Assembly (NCBI GenBank): GCA_903875575.1
Contig: CAIQWJ010000007.1
Span: 1 to 64,000, forward strand
Direction of reading: 5' to 3'
DNA length: 64,000 nt
Origin: an uncultured Acidobacteriia bacterium
GTDB taxonomy: Bacteria; Acidobacteriota; Terriglobia; Bryobacterales; Bryobacteraceae
The notes under the pieces are model-generated. The model had not been told where the DNA came from. It saw only the letters and a list, made by a program, of their open reading frames with translations, and ran no database searches. This document shows positions 34,871 through 43,635 of this stretch, one piece after another; position 1 is the stretch's first letter; every line of letters begins with the position of its first letter. The translations under genes were made by a program, and so were the position numbers.

Positions 34871-36256
34871 CTGCGCCCCCACCAGATTCACCGCATCCAG
34901 CACAAGATTGTCCAGAACACTCACCAGCTTGGCCGAAGCCTGCCACGCCCGCTGATATGCCGTGATGTCCACGGCCTCCTGATTGAGGGACACGCCCTCT
35001 ATCGCCGTCTGACTGGCCGTCGCCGATGTCAGCGTTGACTGATCCGCTGTTGACTGCGAATTTGCGTCGGAAAGTTTCTGCCCCACGCTTTGTGCGATCA
35101 GGGAGAAGTAGTCCCGCGGTGCCAAACCCTGAATCTGATTCGCCGGACTATTCGAGCCCGCCAGTCCGGCCAGCTGATTGGCAACTCCATTCGACTGCGC
35201 CGAAGCTCCCGTCGTCGCCACCGCAAGCTGATCCGGCGTCACCGTGGCATCCACCGAAAGGGTGCGCGCAACATTCGAGGGGTTCGCACTATCGTATGTA
35301 AAGATTGACACTCCAGCCGCCCCGGTCGCCGTCACACCCGATGTCAACAGGCCGTTGACCGTCGAAGCAAAACCCTGTGCCAGGGTATTGAGGCTGCCTG
35401 TCTGGCCGTTGCCACCGAGAATCGGCGTGATGGTGTTGTTAAAAATATCGACAATACCGCCCAGCGTCCCGGACAGTGACAACGGAGTCACGCCACCGCC
35501 TGAAGAAGTAATCTGGCTCCCCGGGGCCGCCGACAAATCGGCATGAATGTTAAAAGACTGATCCCCAAGCACCAGCGGTAGGGAGCCCCCCGCCAGTACG
35601 TTGAGCGTTCCGTCGGCGTTCTTGTTCACCGTGATACCCACCAGAGACGAAAGTTGCGTCAGGGCAGAGCGCTGCGAAGCATCCACACCTGGATCCAATT
35701 GCGTTTGGCCGCGAACCTGCACGTTGTACTGGGCGATCTGACCCGCCAAACCGTTAATCTGCGAAACAGCGCTTTGCGCGCCGCCTGCCAGACTCGCGCT
35801 CTGGCTGTCCAGACTCTGCGCCACCGAATGGAACGCTGCCGCAACATTCTGCGCGGCGGCAAGAGCCGTCGCCGCTACTGAGGAGTCGCCTGGTGAGACA
35901 CTGAGGTTCGCAAACGCCGTGCTGAACTGCTGAAATGCCGCAAGTATTCCGCCCGACCCTGTAATATCGAACTGCTGATTGATCAGATTGAGCTGCTGTG
36001 CCTGTGTCTGGCTGTCGGAGGCTTGCGAGGTTGCAGCCTGAACCAGCGCGTCGGCCTGTGCGTTTCCGGTTGACGCAATCACAACCGTGTCCGCTCCTCC
36101 AGCCGGACCAAAACCCACCGGCTGTATTGTTGCCCTGACAGCTGCGTACCCAGGCGTGGAAGAGTTCGATACATTGTTTTGATCGGCGCCCAAAGCCCGG
36201 CTGAACGCGTCCAATGCCGTAGACGCACCCTGCAGCGATGAGAATAGGTTGGTCAT
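34862..36256 (-). CDS. flgK: Hook-associated protein FlgK (HAP1)
   Basis: The 464-residue protein has the rod/hook N-motif (ALGADQNNVSNSSTPGYAAVRATI). A QINGLAGQIAQYNVQVR helix follows, and the C-terminal coiled region is GVSLNQEAVDITAYQRAWQASAKLVSVLDNLV. FlgK is the first hook-filament junction protein. The gene follows flgM by 17 bp. Its last codons (QDA-stop) are written by the palindromic repeat array, so repeat growth has reached the reading frame. Confidence 0.95.
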   Translation of the reverse strand: MTNLFSSLQGASTALDAFSRALGADQNNVSNSSTPGYAAVRATIQPVGFGPAGGADTVVIASTGNAQADALVQAATSQASDSQTQAQQLNLINQQFDITGSGGILAAFQQFSTAFANLSVSPGDSSVAATALAAAQNVAAAFHSVAQSLDSQSASLAGGAQSAVSQINGLAGQIAQYNVQVRGQTQLDPGVDASQRSALTQLSSLVGITVNKNADGTLNVLAGGSLPLVLGDQSFNIHADLSAAPGSQITSSGGGVTPLSLSGTLGGIVDIFNNTITPILGGNGQTGSLNTLAQGFASTVNGLLTSGVTATGAAGVSIFTYDSANPSNVARTLSVDATVTPDQLAVATTGASAQSNGVANQLAGLAGSNSPANQIQGLAPRDYFSLIAQSVGQKLSDANSQSTADQSTLTSATASQTAIEGVSLNQEAVDITAYQRAWQASAKLVSVLDNLVLDAVNLVGAQDA

Positions 36257-36273
36257 GGTGTCCGTCAGCTCAA

Positions 36274-36585
36274 CTAGGCCGTGGCGCTCGCCACGATAGA
36301 CTGAGCCAGCGCAACGCTGGGAATCCGGTATGTACCGCTCTGAACCGTCGCCGCCAGTTGTCCAATACGGGCTGCGCGGTCCGTGAAGGATGCTGACCAG
36401 GCTTCGGTAGCACGCGATACGGCCACCTGGTCGGAGCCACCGGCGTTGGACCCACCAGTGCCAGTAACCGCCCCGGCGGAGGCGGCCTCACTGCCCGCCG
36501 CCTTGCCAGGACCTGATGGTCCTGTATTCTGACCGGCCGCCTCTGCGGAGTTCGCCGTATTGTTTGTATCCAGTTGAAGACGCAT
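36274..36585 (-). CDS. flgM: Anti-sigma28 factor FlgM
   Basis: The 103-residue protein has a Gly/Ala-rich disordered N-terminus. Its C-terminal helix pair RAARIGQLAATVQSGTYRIPSVALAQSIV matches FlgM. FlgM holds FliA inactive until hook completion, then leaves through the export channel. It precedes flgK, the usual order. The 272-bp divergent region toward the sigma54 activator has a GCCGATAG -10-like box facing flgM with non-ideal spacing. Confidence 0.88.
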   Translation of the reverse strand: MRLQLDTNNTANSAEAAGQNTGPSGPGKAAGSEAASAGAVTGTGGSNAGGSDQVAVSRATEAWSASFTDRAARIGQLAATVQSGTYRIPSVALAQSIVASATA

Positions 36586-36695
36586 GTTGTACCTGCTTTC
36601 GCCGACCCGGGCTCAGTGAGCACGCCGCAAGGACGACCGAAGACGAGCCCTCACAACCATCCAAATCCACCACACCCAATCTCGTCTCAAACTCT

Positions 36696-36724
36696 CTATC
36701 GGCCCCCACGCTCCGCAGGTTTAG
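36696..36724 (-). promoter_or_regulatory. Weak sigma28-like site facing flgM
   Basis: The minus strand has TAAA (36724-36721) and GCCGATAG (36703-36696) separated by 17 bp instead of 15. The -10 is good and the spacing poor. Confidence 0.35.
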
Positions 36725-36758
36725 CTTCCTACTCACCTTATCTTTCCGAAATCAGGTT

Positions 36759-36785
36759 AAAGAATCGGCAAACATCGCCGATAGA
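36759..36785 (+). promoter_or_regulatory. Sigma28-like promoter of the sigma54 activator gene
   Basis: TAAAGAAT-N11-GCCGATAG matches the FliA consensus TAAAGTTT-N11-GCCGATAA with exact spacing. It predicts a start near 36793, about 65 nt before the activator ATG. Confidence 0.7.
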
Positions 36786-36857
36786 CAGTTAAGGACTTCG
36801 AGTCAGCCAATCGAAAGACAACTCGGCTCCCAAAAATCGTCACCCACTACGGGCCCT

Positions 36858-38243
36858 ATGCAATTCTTCTGGATACCTTCCATTGCTTCCGAACTCCCGG
36901 TTGCCCCGGCACCCTGGCAACAGTCTGGCGTCGCGCACAACATCATCGTGACCAATTCCCTCGATGACATCCCCGACGAAGGCTCCGCCATCATTCTTGA
37001 GGTCGCCTCCGGCAGTGGTGCGGAACGCGCCGCAGACCTCTTCGATCAGATTCCGCGTTCCGTTCCGGTGTGGATCTACGACCCCGCAGCCAGCGTGGGT
37101 TCCTCGGTCGCATGGATGAAGGCCGGCGCGACCCACGTCATCGGCAATCCCGAAGACCTGCGGTCCGCGCTCGAATGGAATATCACAGACCTTCCCCGCA
37201 ACGAAAGAGCCGAAGAGCACTCCATAGCGCCGGTTTCCCATAGCGAATCGGCCACACCCGTCATCGGATCCACCAACATGATCGGCAACAGCCGCAGTAT
37301 GCGGGAGGTCCAAAGCGCCATTCGCATGGTCAGCAACCGTCAGTGCAGCGTACTGATCGAAGGCGAGACGGGAACGGGTAAAGAAGTTGTGGCGCGCGAA
37401 ATCCATGCCACCGGCGCGCGCAACCGCGGGCCGTGGGTTGCCGTCAATTGCAGCGCCATCCCGGAACCGCTGCTCGAAGCAGAGCTGTTCGGTTATCTGA
37501 AGGGAGCCTTCACTGGTGCCCAGCAATCCCGCGCCGGAAAGTTTGAGGCCGCCAACCACGGCAGTATATTTCTCGATGAGATCGGCGATATGCCCATTGG
37601 CATTCAGGCAAAACTGTTGCGGGTCCTCCAGGAACGCGAGATTGAGAGGCTTGGAGGCAACGAACGCGTTCGTCTCGACATCCGCGTCATAGCAGCCACT
37701 AATGTGGATCTCGCCGCGCGTGTCAAAGACGGCCGTTTCCGTCAGGATCTCTTCTACCGGCTCAATGTCTTCCGTATACCGTTGCCAGCGCTTCGCGAGC
37801 GCCCGGATGATATCGCCATGCTCGCCGGGCACTTTGTTCGCAAAGTTTGCACCAACGAACGCATTCCACTAAAGACACTGGACCGCTCAGCCCTGGAAAA
37901 ACTCCGCTCCCAGAACTGGCCCGGCAATGTCCGCGAACTGGAGAACGCTGTCGAATCCGCCGTCATCATGAGCCGCGAGCGCGCCGTAATCTTCGCGGCC
38001 GACCTGAGATCCTCAACAGGCGCGCCACGGATACCCCTGAAGGCCAGATCCTTATCGCTGCCTCCCGAAGGCCTGGACTATCAGCGTGCGATCGAAGATT
38101 TTGAAGTGGCACTTCTGACGCAGGCGTTAACCCGCGTTCGCGGCAACAAGACCGCTGCGGCTGACCTGCTCGGCCTGAAGCGCACGACTCTCGCGGCCAA
38201 GATGAAGTCTCTCGAATCGCGCTTTCCTCTGCTGGCCGCGTGA
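36858..38243 (+). CDS. Sigma54-dependent flagellar activator with pseudoreceiver (FlrC/FleQ-like)
   Basis: ATG 36858 gives 461 residues. The first about 115 look like a degenerate receiver (IILEVAS where a phospho-Asp strand would be, then VPVWIYDPA, KAGATHVIG). The AAA+ domain follows, with Walker A GETGTGKE, the sigma54-contact loop GAFTGA (about 216-221) and Walker B FLDEIGDMP. A Fis-type helix-turn-helix ends the protein (RGNKTAAADLLGLKRTTLAAKM). It should activate the sigma54 promoters of rod and hook operons. ATG 36858 is preferred to the longer frame from 36516 because that would run through the sigma28 promoter and the flgM start. Confidence 0.9.
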   Translation: MQFFWIPSIASELPVAPAPWQQSGVAHNIIVTNSLDDIPDEGSAIILEVASGSGAERAADLFDQIPRSVPVWIYDPAASVGSSVAWMKAGATHVIGNPEDLRSALEWNITDLPRNERAEEHSIAPVSHSESATPVIGSTNMIGNSRSMREVQSAIRMVSNRQCSVLIEGETGTGKEVVAREIHATGARNRGPWVAVNCSAIPEPLLEAELFGYLKGAFTGAQQSRAGKFEAANHGSIFLDEIGDMPIGIQAKLLRVLQEREIERLGGNERVRLDIRVIAATNVDLAARVKDGRFRQDLFYRLNVFRIPLPALRERPDDIAMLAGHFVRKVCTNERIPLKTLDRSALEKLRSQNWPGNVRELENAVESAVIMSRERAVIFAADLRSSTGAPRIPLKARSLSLPPEGLDYQRAIEDFEVALLTQALTRVRGNKTAAADLLGLKRTTLAAKMKSLESRFPLLAA

Positions 38244-38283
38244 TTTTCGGTCGCCCGCACCACAACTCCAGGTACGCAAGGGC

Positions 38284-38688
38284 TCAGCCACGTAACGCCA
38301 GGAGGCTCCCCACTCTCGCAAGCAAACGTACTTCCGCTCCCGGAAGTCCTAACTCCGCCGCTGTCGAATCAGCCGACATCCCCGAGCGCAACAACCCCAG
38401 AGCCCGCGCCCGCGCCGTCGTACCCAGCCGCCCGTCCCGCAGCAACTCCGCATTGGCCTGCATGTTGCGTTCTGACGCTTCCAGTTGTTCGGTGATGCGG
38501 GCTGCTTCCCGCCGGCATTCGTCGATTCTGCGTTCTACATCGGCCCGCAGAGTCGCCTCGTCGTGTCTCCACCGGGATCGCTGACGCCACCACAAGGCCA
38601 CACTCAGTGCGCCCGTCAGAAACCCACCGCCGGCAATCGCGACGATTGTCATCTCAACTTCGTTCAGCGCAACGGTTCCGGTTGTCAT
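38284..38688 (-). CDS. DUF2802-like membrane-anchored coiled-coil protein
   Basis: The 134-residue protein has one TM helix (about 13-32) and a charged coiled coil (about 40-85). Its short C-terminal helix-turn-helix-like segment (RALGLLRSGMSADSTAAELGLPGAEVRLLARV) resembles DUF2802, a domain often found in flagellar or chemotaxis operons. Its start overlaps the fliY stop by 4 bp, and it is the last gene of the long fliK-to-fliY run. It converges on the sigma54 activator (40 bp between). Function unknown. Confidence 0.65.
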   Translation of the reverse strand: MTTGTVALNEVEMTIVAIAGGGFLTGALSVALWWRQRSRWRHDEATLRADVERRIDECRREAARITEQLEASERNMQANAELLRDGRLGTTARARALGLLRSGMSADSTAAELGLPGAEVRLLARVGSLLALRG

Positions 38689-39563
38689 TTAGCGGACATC
38701 CCCAGCCTCGATGAGGCCTCACTCATGCCGGAGCGCAGGCGATCTTCGCGACTTGCCAGATGGATTACCCGCACACCATAATTGCCATCCACCACGACCA
38801 CCTCGCCTCTCGCGATGACACAATTGTTCACAATCACTTCGACTGGTTCGGACACCAGGCGATCCAGTTCCACAACCGACCCGGTATTCAGCTTCAGAAC
38901 GTCCCGGATCTGAAGCGAGGTCTTCCCGAACGACACGCTGACCGGCAGCGCCACGTCAAGCAGGAGATCCAGCGTCCGGGAGGTAATGGATTCCTGTGGA
39001 GCCGCCACTGCCGCGGCCATTTCGACCTGGGCCACCCTGGCTGTGCAGCCCTTGGCAAATTCCGCCGTCCACGATATCCGGACCCGCCAGATCTGGGCGC
39101 TGTTCCTTACCTCCAGCACGGCACTCTGTTCCCGATCGCCCGGTCCCGTCGTATCTCCACCGCCGGATTGCGCCTGAATCTCCCTGCCCAGTTCGGCAGT
39201 CATGGCCTGAGCCATTCCGCCCATGGTCTGGCCGGCTATCTCATTCCAGGTCGAACGGCAGTCCTCTTCGGTAACCGCTTCCACCCCGGCACCACCCAGA
39301 ATCATCTCCCCGGCGGATTCCCACAGATCCTTACCCGCAGTCAACCACAGAATGGCACCCTCCGCCAGCGAGAAGGGCTGCTTCCAGATCAGCGGCAACT
39401 CCATCTTTTCCGATTCGGCACCGTCAAGCATCGTAACCTGGAAGCCCGCCCCCGTCAGCCCGTTCAGCGCATTCACCAGAGCGTCGCAACAGTAACCGGC
39501 AATTCGCGAACGAGCGCCGGCATCGCCGGACCCCGCTGCATTGGCCCCTCCACCATTCGACAT
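38685..39563 (-). CDS. fliY: Flagellar motor switch protein FliN/FliY with long N-terminal domain
   Basis: ATG 39563 gives 292 residues. The C-terminal SpoA domain (about 205-280) has LLLDVALPVSVSFGKTSLQIRDVLKLNTGSVVELDRLVSEPVEVIVNN, the FliN core. The first about 190 residues resemble the CheC/FliY type of fold (LWESAGEMILGG, CRSTWNEIAGQTMGGMAQAM), without clear phosphatase motifs. A second, short FliN is encoded at 46788-47096. Start and stop overlap neighbours (TAATG with fliA). Symbol is by domain plan and may be called fliN elsewhere. Confidence 0.85.
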   Translation of the reverse strand: MSNGGGANAAGSGDAGARSRIAGYCCDALVNALNGLTGAGFQVTMLDGAESEKMELPLIWKQPFSLAEGAILWLTAGKDLWESAGEMILGGAGVEAVTEEDCRSTWNEIAGQTMGGMAQAMTAELGREIQAQSGGGDTTGPGDREQSAVLEVRNSAQIWRVRISWTAEFAKGCTARVAQVEMAAAVAAPQESITSRTLDLLLDVALPVSVSFGKTSLQIRDVLKLNTGSVVELDRLVSEPVEVIVNNCVIARGEVVVVDGNYGVRVIHLASREDRLRSGMSEASSRLGMSAK

Positions 39564-40327
39564 TACAAGCCACCCGCGCGGACGCCGGGCCACCGCTGGG
39601 AGATCGCGTTACGCAGGCGCAGGATTGCCTGCGATTTGATTTGCGATACACGCGAGAAATGAATCCCCATGATTTCCGCGATTTCCCGCAAAGTCAGCTC
39701 TTCATAGAAATACAGACTCAGCACGGTTCTTTCGGCGACGGGGATCCTGTCGATCGCGGCGGCGATCAGTCGCTCCAGCTCCACCTTCTCCAGCTGAAGA
39801 GCCGGCGAATCCTCATCCGGCGTCGAAACATACTTCAGCAGGATCGGAGTCTCCCGCTCGTCGCGAAGAAATTCCAATTCGCCGATGTCCAGCGCCGCGA
39901 CCTCTCCCAGCTTCGTGCGGTACTCCTCTACAGGCATCCCCAGCTCCGCCGCAATCTCCGCTTCTTCCGGCACGCGGCCCCAGCGCTGTTCCGCCTTCGC
40001 GAGACCGGCCTCCAGCGTCCGCGCCAGTTTTCGCTTCATCCGCGGCGCCCAGTCGCTGGCCCGCAGACTATCGAGGATCGCACCCCGAATCCGGTATTCC
40101 GCGTACGTGCGCAGCTTCACGTTCTGCGTGGCATCGAAATTGTCAATGGCATGAATGAGCCCCAGAACGCCCGCCGAAAGCAGATCGTCCAGCGTCACCG
40201 ATTCCGGCAATCGCTCATGGATCTTGCGCGCGATCAGACGTACCTGCGGCAAGTGCTCAATAATGAGTCGCTCCCGCTCTTCACCCGTGACCACTTCCGC
40301 CTGATAGTAATGTGCCGGTACCGCCAC
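39563..40327 (-). CDS. fliA: Flagellar sigma factor FliA (sigma28)
   Basis: The 254-residue protein has sigma region 2 (HLPQVRLIARKIHERLPESVTLDDLLSAGVLGLIHAIDNFD...YAEYRIRGAILDSLRASDW), region 3 and region 4 (LSLYFYEELTLREIAEIMGIHFSRVSQIKSQAI). This is the FliA/WhiG arrangement. It directs RNA polymerase to late flagellar promoters, several of which can be seen in this window, and is inhibited by FlgM. The gene lies at the end of the export/hook operon, between flhF and fliY. Confidence 0.96.
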   Translation of the reverse strand: MAVPAHYYQAEVVTGEERERLIIEHLPQVRLIARKIHERLPESVTLDDLLSAGVLGLIHAIDNFDATQNVKLRTYAEYRIRGAILDSLRASDWAPRMKRKLARTLEAGLAKAEQRWGRVPEEAEIAAELGMPVEEYRTKLGEVAALDIGELEFLRDERETPILLKYVSTPDEDSPALQLEKVELERLIAAAIDRIPVAERTVLSLYFYEELTLREIAEIMGIHFSRVSQIKSQAILRLRNAISQRWPGVRAGGL

Positions 40328-40396
40328 GTTTTTCCTTTCAGCCCGCCAGATTGCGAGCTGACCTCCCGAGAACTGCCGATTTCATCCAAACGGTCC

Positions 40397-41548
40397 CTAA
40401 GCCGCTCTGGCCGCGAGACTATTGCCCGCCCAAAGAGAGCGAATCAGTTTTTTGATATCCACTTCTTCCAGATCCTCAGGAATCCCGGGACCCGTGCCAA
40501 AGAACGACGCCCCGATCCCACTTCGAATCATGGCGTTCGCCGCCATTCCCAGCCCGCGCACTTCATCGAGGCCGGTAAACAAAAGCCGGCTCGGCCGCAG
40601 CGCCGCAAATCTCGACACCATATACTGCATATCGGTTGTTCGCGCCTCCGCCCTTAGGACCAGATGCTTCTCAATTTCCGGCCGTCGTGCAAACAGCCTC
40701 GCCATGGCATCCATTTCGCCCACGTCGTTGACTGCCGAACCCGGCGTGTCAATCAGCACCAGCCCCTTCCATCGCTCCCCCTGCAGCGCGAGATGCAGGC
40801 TCTCAAACGACTCAACAGCCTGGAATGGCACACCCAGGATTGCGGCATAACGTGCCAGTTGCTCAACCGCTCCAACCCCCTGCGCTCCGGCCGCGAAAAT
40901 CCGCGTCGGAATCCGCTTCGCGAGTCCATAACGCACCGCCACCTTCACCAGGCTCGTCGTCTTGCCCCGGCCCGGCGGTCCGATAAACGCCAACGCCCTG
41001 TGTTCATCCGTCTGCATCGGCGTGAACGCCGCTACCGGAATCCTCGCGGCCAGTTCCCGTGGAATCCCCTCTCTCACCAGCCCGCCCTTACCAGCCGCCG
41101 CTACAATCTCCCGGGCAGTATCGTCCCCGAAACCATCCGCGCACAGCGTGCGTACCGCATCCTCATCCACCCCTCCAGTGACTTTTCCGGCGCCACCCGT
41201 TCCCGTGCCCGGCGCAACAATGCCACTCCGGTCCAACGCCTCCCGCAACGCCGAGATCTCCGACCGAATCTCATCCAGCCCCGGACGCAGCGGGTCCGCC
41301 GTTCTATTCACACCTCGCCGCGGCTCCTGCCCGATTCCGAAGTAGCCCGCCTCCGCAGTCCCAGCGCTTCTTTCCCGTGACGCCGGTGCCTTCCCATCCC
41401 AGGCGAAGATCACTTCCAGCCGGCCAAACGCGCGCGCCTCATCCGATGCCGGCCGCGACGTCACCAGCATGGCGTCAGAACCAAGTTCCCTTCGCGCCAC
41501 TTCCATCGCTGCCTGCACACTCGCCGCAAAATACGTTTTGGTTTCCAT
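40397..41548 (-). CDS. flhF: Flagellar biosynthesis GTPase FlhF
   Basis: The 383-residue SRP-type GTPase has P-loop FIGPPGRGKTT (about 187) and IDTPGSAVNDVGEMDAMARL. It also has LLFTGLDEVRGLGMAANAM in place of the usual TKLDE motif. The N-terminus METKTYFAASVQAAMEVARRELGSDAMLV is the FlhF start. FlhF sets flagellar position and number, usually with the ATPase FlhG. No flhG is in the window and sigma factor fliA follows directly, where flhG is often found. Confidence 0.93.
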   Translation of the reverse strand: METKTYFAASVQAAMEVARRELGSDAMLVTSRPASDEARAFGRLEVIFAWDGKAPASRERSAGTAEAGYFGIGQEPRRGVNRTADPLRPGLDEIRSEISALREALDRSGIVAPGTGTGGAGKVTGGVDEDAVRTLCADGFGDDTAREIVAAAGKGGLVREGIPRELAARIPVAAFTPMQTDEHRALAFIGPPGRGKTTSLVKVAVRYGLAKRIPTRIFAAGAQGVGAVEQLARYAAILGVPFQAVESFESLHLALQGERWKGLVLIDTPGSAVNDVGEMDAMARLFARRPEIEKHLVLRAEARTTDMQYMVSRFAALRPSRLLFTGLDEVRGLGMAANAMIRSGIGASFFGTGPGIPEDLEEVDIKKLIRSLWAGNSLAARAA

Positions 41549-41565
41549 TTGTGCGCTCCGCCCTT

Positions 41566-43635
41566 CTACTGAATGACCCCAAGCGAATGAACCTTCACAC
41601 CCGCCGGAATCTCGTTATGCCCAAGGAAGAATAGATTCGGAATCGAAGATTCCACCGCCTGCCGCAGGAAATACCGGCACGAAGAGGCCGTGATCACTAC
41701 TACTGGAGATTCGAGCGGCCCCACCGCCCGCTGGATACGGTCCTGCACATCCCGCATCACATTCGGTGCCAGCGCCAGTGAACTGTTTGACTCGCCATGC
41801 TCCACCCCGCTTTCCACAATTCGCTCGATCGGCTGATCCACAAACCACGCCGCCAGTTCTCCATTCGCGTTCAGATAGGGTTTCACTACCACCCGCCGCA
41901 TCGCCTGGCGGACATAATCGGTCAGTAACACAGGATTGCGGGTTGTCGGTGCCGCCTCGCCCAGCGCTTCCAGAATCGAAACAGCGTCCCGAATCGAAAC
42001 CCGCTCGCGCAGCAGATTCTGGAACACGCGCTGCACCGCCGCAAGAGACAATAACTTCGGCACCAGGTCCTCCACCACCTTCGGGTTATCGGCGGTTACG
42101 CGATCCAGCATTCTCTTCGCTTCCTGCCGCGAAAACAGTTCGTACGATGTTCTTTTGATCAGTTCAGCGAGATGTGTACTAATCACACTAAGCGGATCGA
42201 TCACTGTATATCCCAGCGATCTCGTCTTATCCGACAGCGACGACGGTACCCACCATGCCGGCACCCCGAAGGCCGGATCCTTCGTGGCCTTTCCTTCAGG
42301 GGGTGTTCCTGTCCCCGTCAGCGCAATCGCCAGTTCCGCTCCGGGCGGCAATTCAAACCGCGCCATCTCCACACCCTTCAGGCAAATGGAGTACTCGCGC
42401 GCGCGCAGCGTCAGGTTATCCGCAACTCGTACGGAGGGAATAATGAACCCTAATTCCGTCGCCAGTTGTTTCCGTATCCCTCCGATCCTCTTTAGCAGCG
42501 GTGAGTTCACTCCACCCGCCAGATACGAGATCAAACCCACTCCCACTTCCACCGAGAGCGGCTCTATCCGGAGCAGATCTTCCAGGTTCTCGCGGACTGC
42601 CTTGGGTTGAGCCGCTGCCGCCTCCGCGGAGGGCCTCGCTTCTTTCTTCTTCAGCCGCCACGCCACCGTGCCAATCCCAGCGCCAAGCAGGAGGAATGGA
42701 ATCCGCGGCAGCCCCGGAAAAGCCGCCAGCGCCACCAGCACGCCGCTCGACAGCATCAGTGGCTGCGCCGCCCCAAATACCTGCTTCTGAAATTCCACCC
42801 CAAGCCGGTTGTCCGAACTCGCGCGCGTAATGATCATCGCGCCGGAGATCGAAATCATCAGCGCCGGTATCACCGTGACCAGACCATCGCCGATCGTGAG
42901 TACCGTGTAGGTCTGGAGCGCCTTGTTGATATCCATGCCATGCTGCAGAATCCCGATCAGCAATCCCGCGATGATGTTGATGGCTGTGATGAGAACCCCA
43001 GCCACCGCATCGCGCTGCGTGAAACGACTCGCCCCGTCCATGGCACCGAAGAACTCCGCCTCCGCCGCCAGTTGCTTGCGGCGCCTCCGCGCTTCCGTTT
43101 CGTCGATCAGCCCGGCGTTCAGATCCGAATCGATCGACATCTGCTTGCCCGGCAATGCATCCAGAGTGAAACGCGCCGTCACCTCGGAAATGCGCACAGC
43201 GCCGTGATTGATCACGACATACTGGATCGCAATCAGCACGAGAAAGATCACCGTGCCGACGATGTAATTCCCGCCTACCACAAAATTGCCGAACGCCTGA
43301 ATCACGTCGCCCGCCGCCGTCGTCCCGCCGTGCCCGTTGAGCAGAATCAGGCGCGAGCTCGAAACATTCAGCGCCAGACGGAACAGCGTGAGTAACAACA
43401 GCGTCGTAGGAAAGACATTAAACTCCACGGGCCGCGTGATGTACATAGCGACCATCATCACCACCACCGACATCATCACGTCGGTGACAATCAAAAAATC
43501 CAGCAGAAAGCTCGGAATCGGCGTAATCAGCGCCACAATAATTCCCAGCACCGCCCCCGGCACAATCAGTTCCGCCGCAGCACCCGGCGGCAGCCCGAAC
43601 CGGGGACGTTTGACCGCAGTCGCAGTGGCCGTCAT
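41566..43635 (-). CDS. flhA: Flagellar export gate protein FlhA
   Basis: The 689-residue protein has eight membrane helices in the first about 330 residues. They include the FHIPEP-type region (RFTLDALPGKQMSIDSDLNAGLI). The cytoplasmic domain recruits chaperone-substrate complexes (LRARGYSICLKG-like and GALGEAAPTTRNPVLLTDYVRQ-like segments). It is the largest part of the export gate. Start overlaps the flhB stop by 4 bp. Length normal. Confidence 0.97.
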   Translation of the reverse strand: MTATATAVKRPRFGLPPGAAAELIVPGAVLGIIVALITPIPSFLLDFLIVTDVMMSVVVMMVAMYITRPVEFNVFPTTLLLLTLFRLALNVSSSRLILLNGHGGTTAAGDVIQAFGNFVVGGNYIVGTVIFLVLIAIQYVVINHGAVRISEVTARFTLDALPGKQMSIDSDLNAGLIDETEARRRRKQLAAEAEFFGAMDGASRFTQRDAVAGVLITAINIIAGLLIGILQHGMDINKALQTYTVLTIGDGLVTVIPALMISISGAMIITRASSDNRLGVEFQKQVFGAAQPLMLSSGVLVALAAFPGLPRIPFLLLGAGIGTVAWRLKKKEARPSAEAAAAQPKAVRENLEDLLRIEPLSVEVGVGLISYLAGGVNSPLLKRIGGIRKQLATELGFIIPSVRVADNLTLRAREYSICLKGVEMARFELPPGAELAIALTGTGTPPEGKATKDPAFGVPAWWVPSSLSDKTRSLGYTVIDPLSVISTHLAELIKRTSYELFSRQEAKRMLDRVTADNPKVVEDLVPKLLSLAAVQRVFQNLLRERVSIRDAVSILEALGEAAPTTRNPVLLTDYVRQAMRRVVVKPYLNANGELAAWFVDQPIERIVESGVEHGESNSSLALAPNVMRDVQDRIQRAVGPLESPVVVITASSCRYFLRQAVESSIPNLFFLGHNEIPAGVKVHSLGVIQ

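Noticed and set aside
36516-36857. Longer N-terminus for the sigma54 activator
   Set aside because: It would overlap the flgM start and run through the sigma28-like promoter. The added residues are not domain-like.
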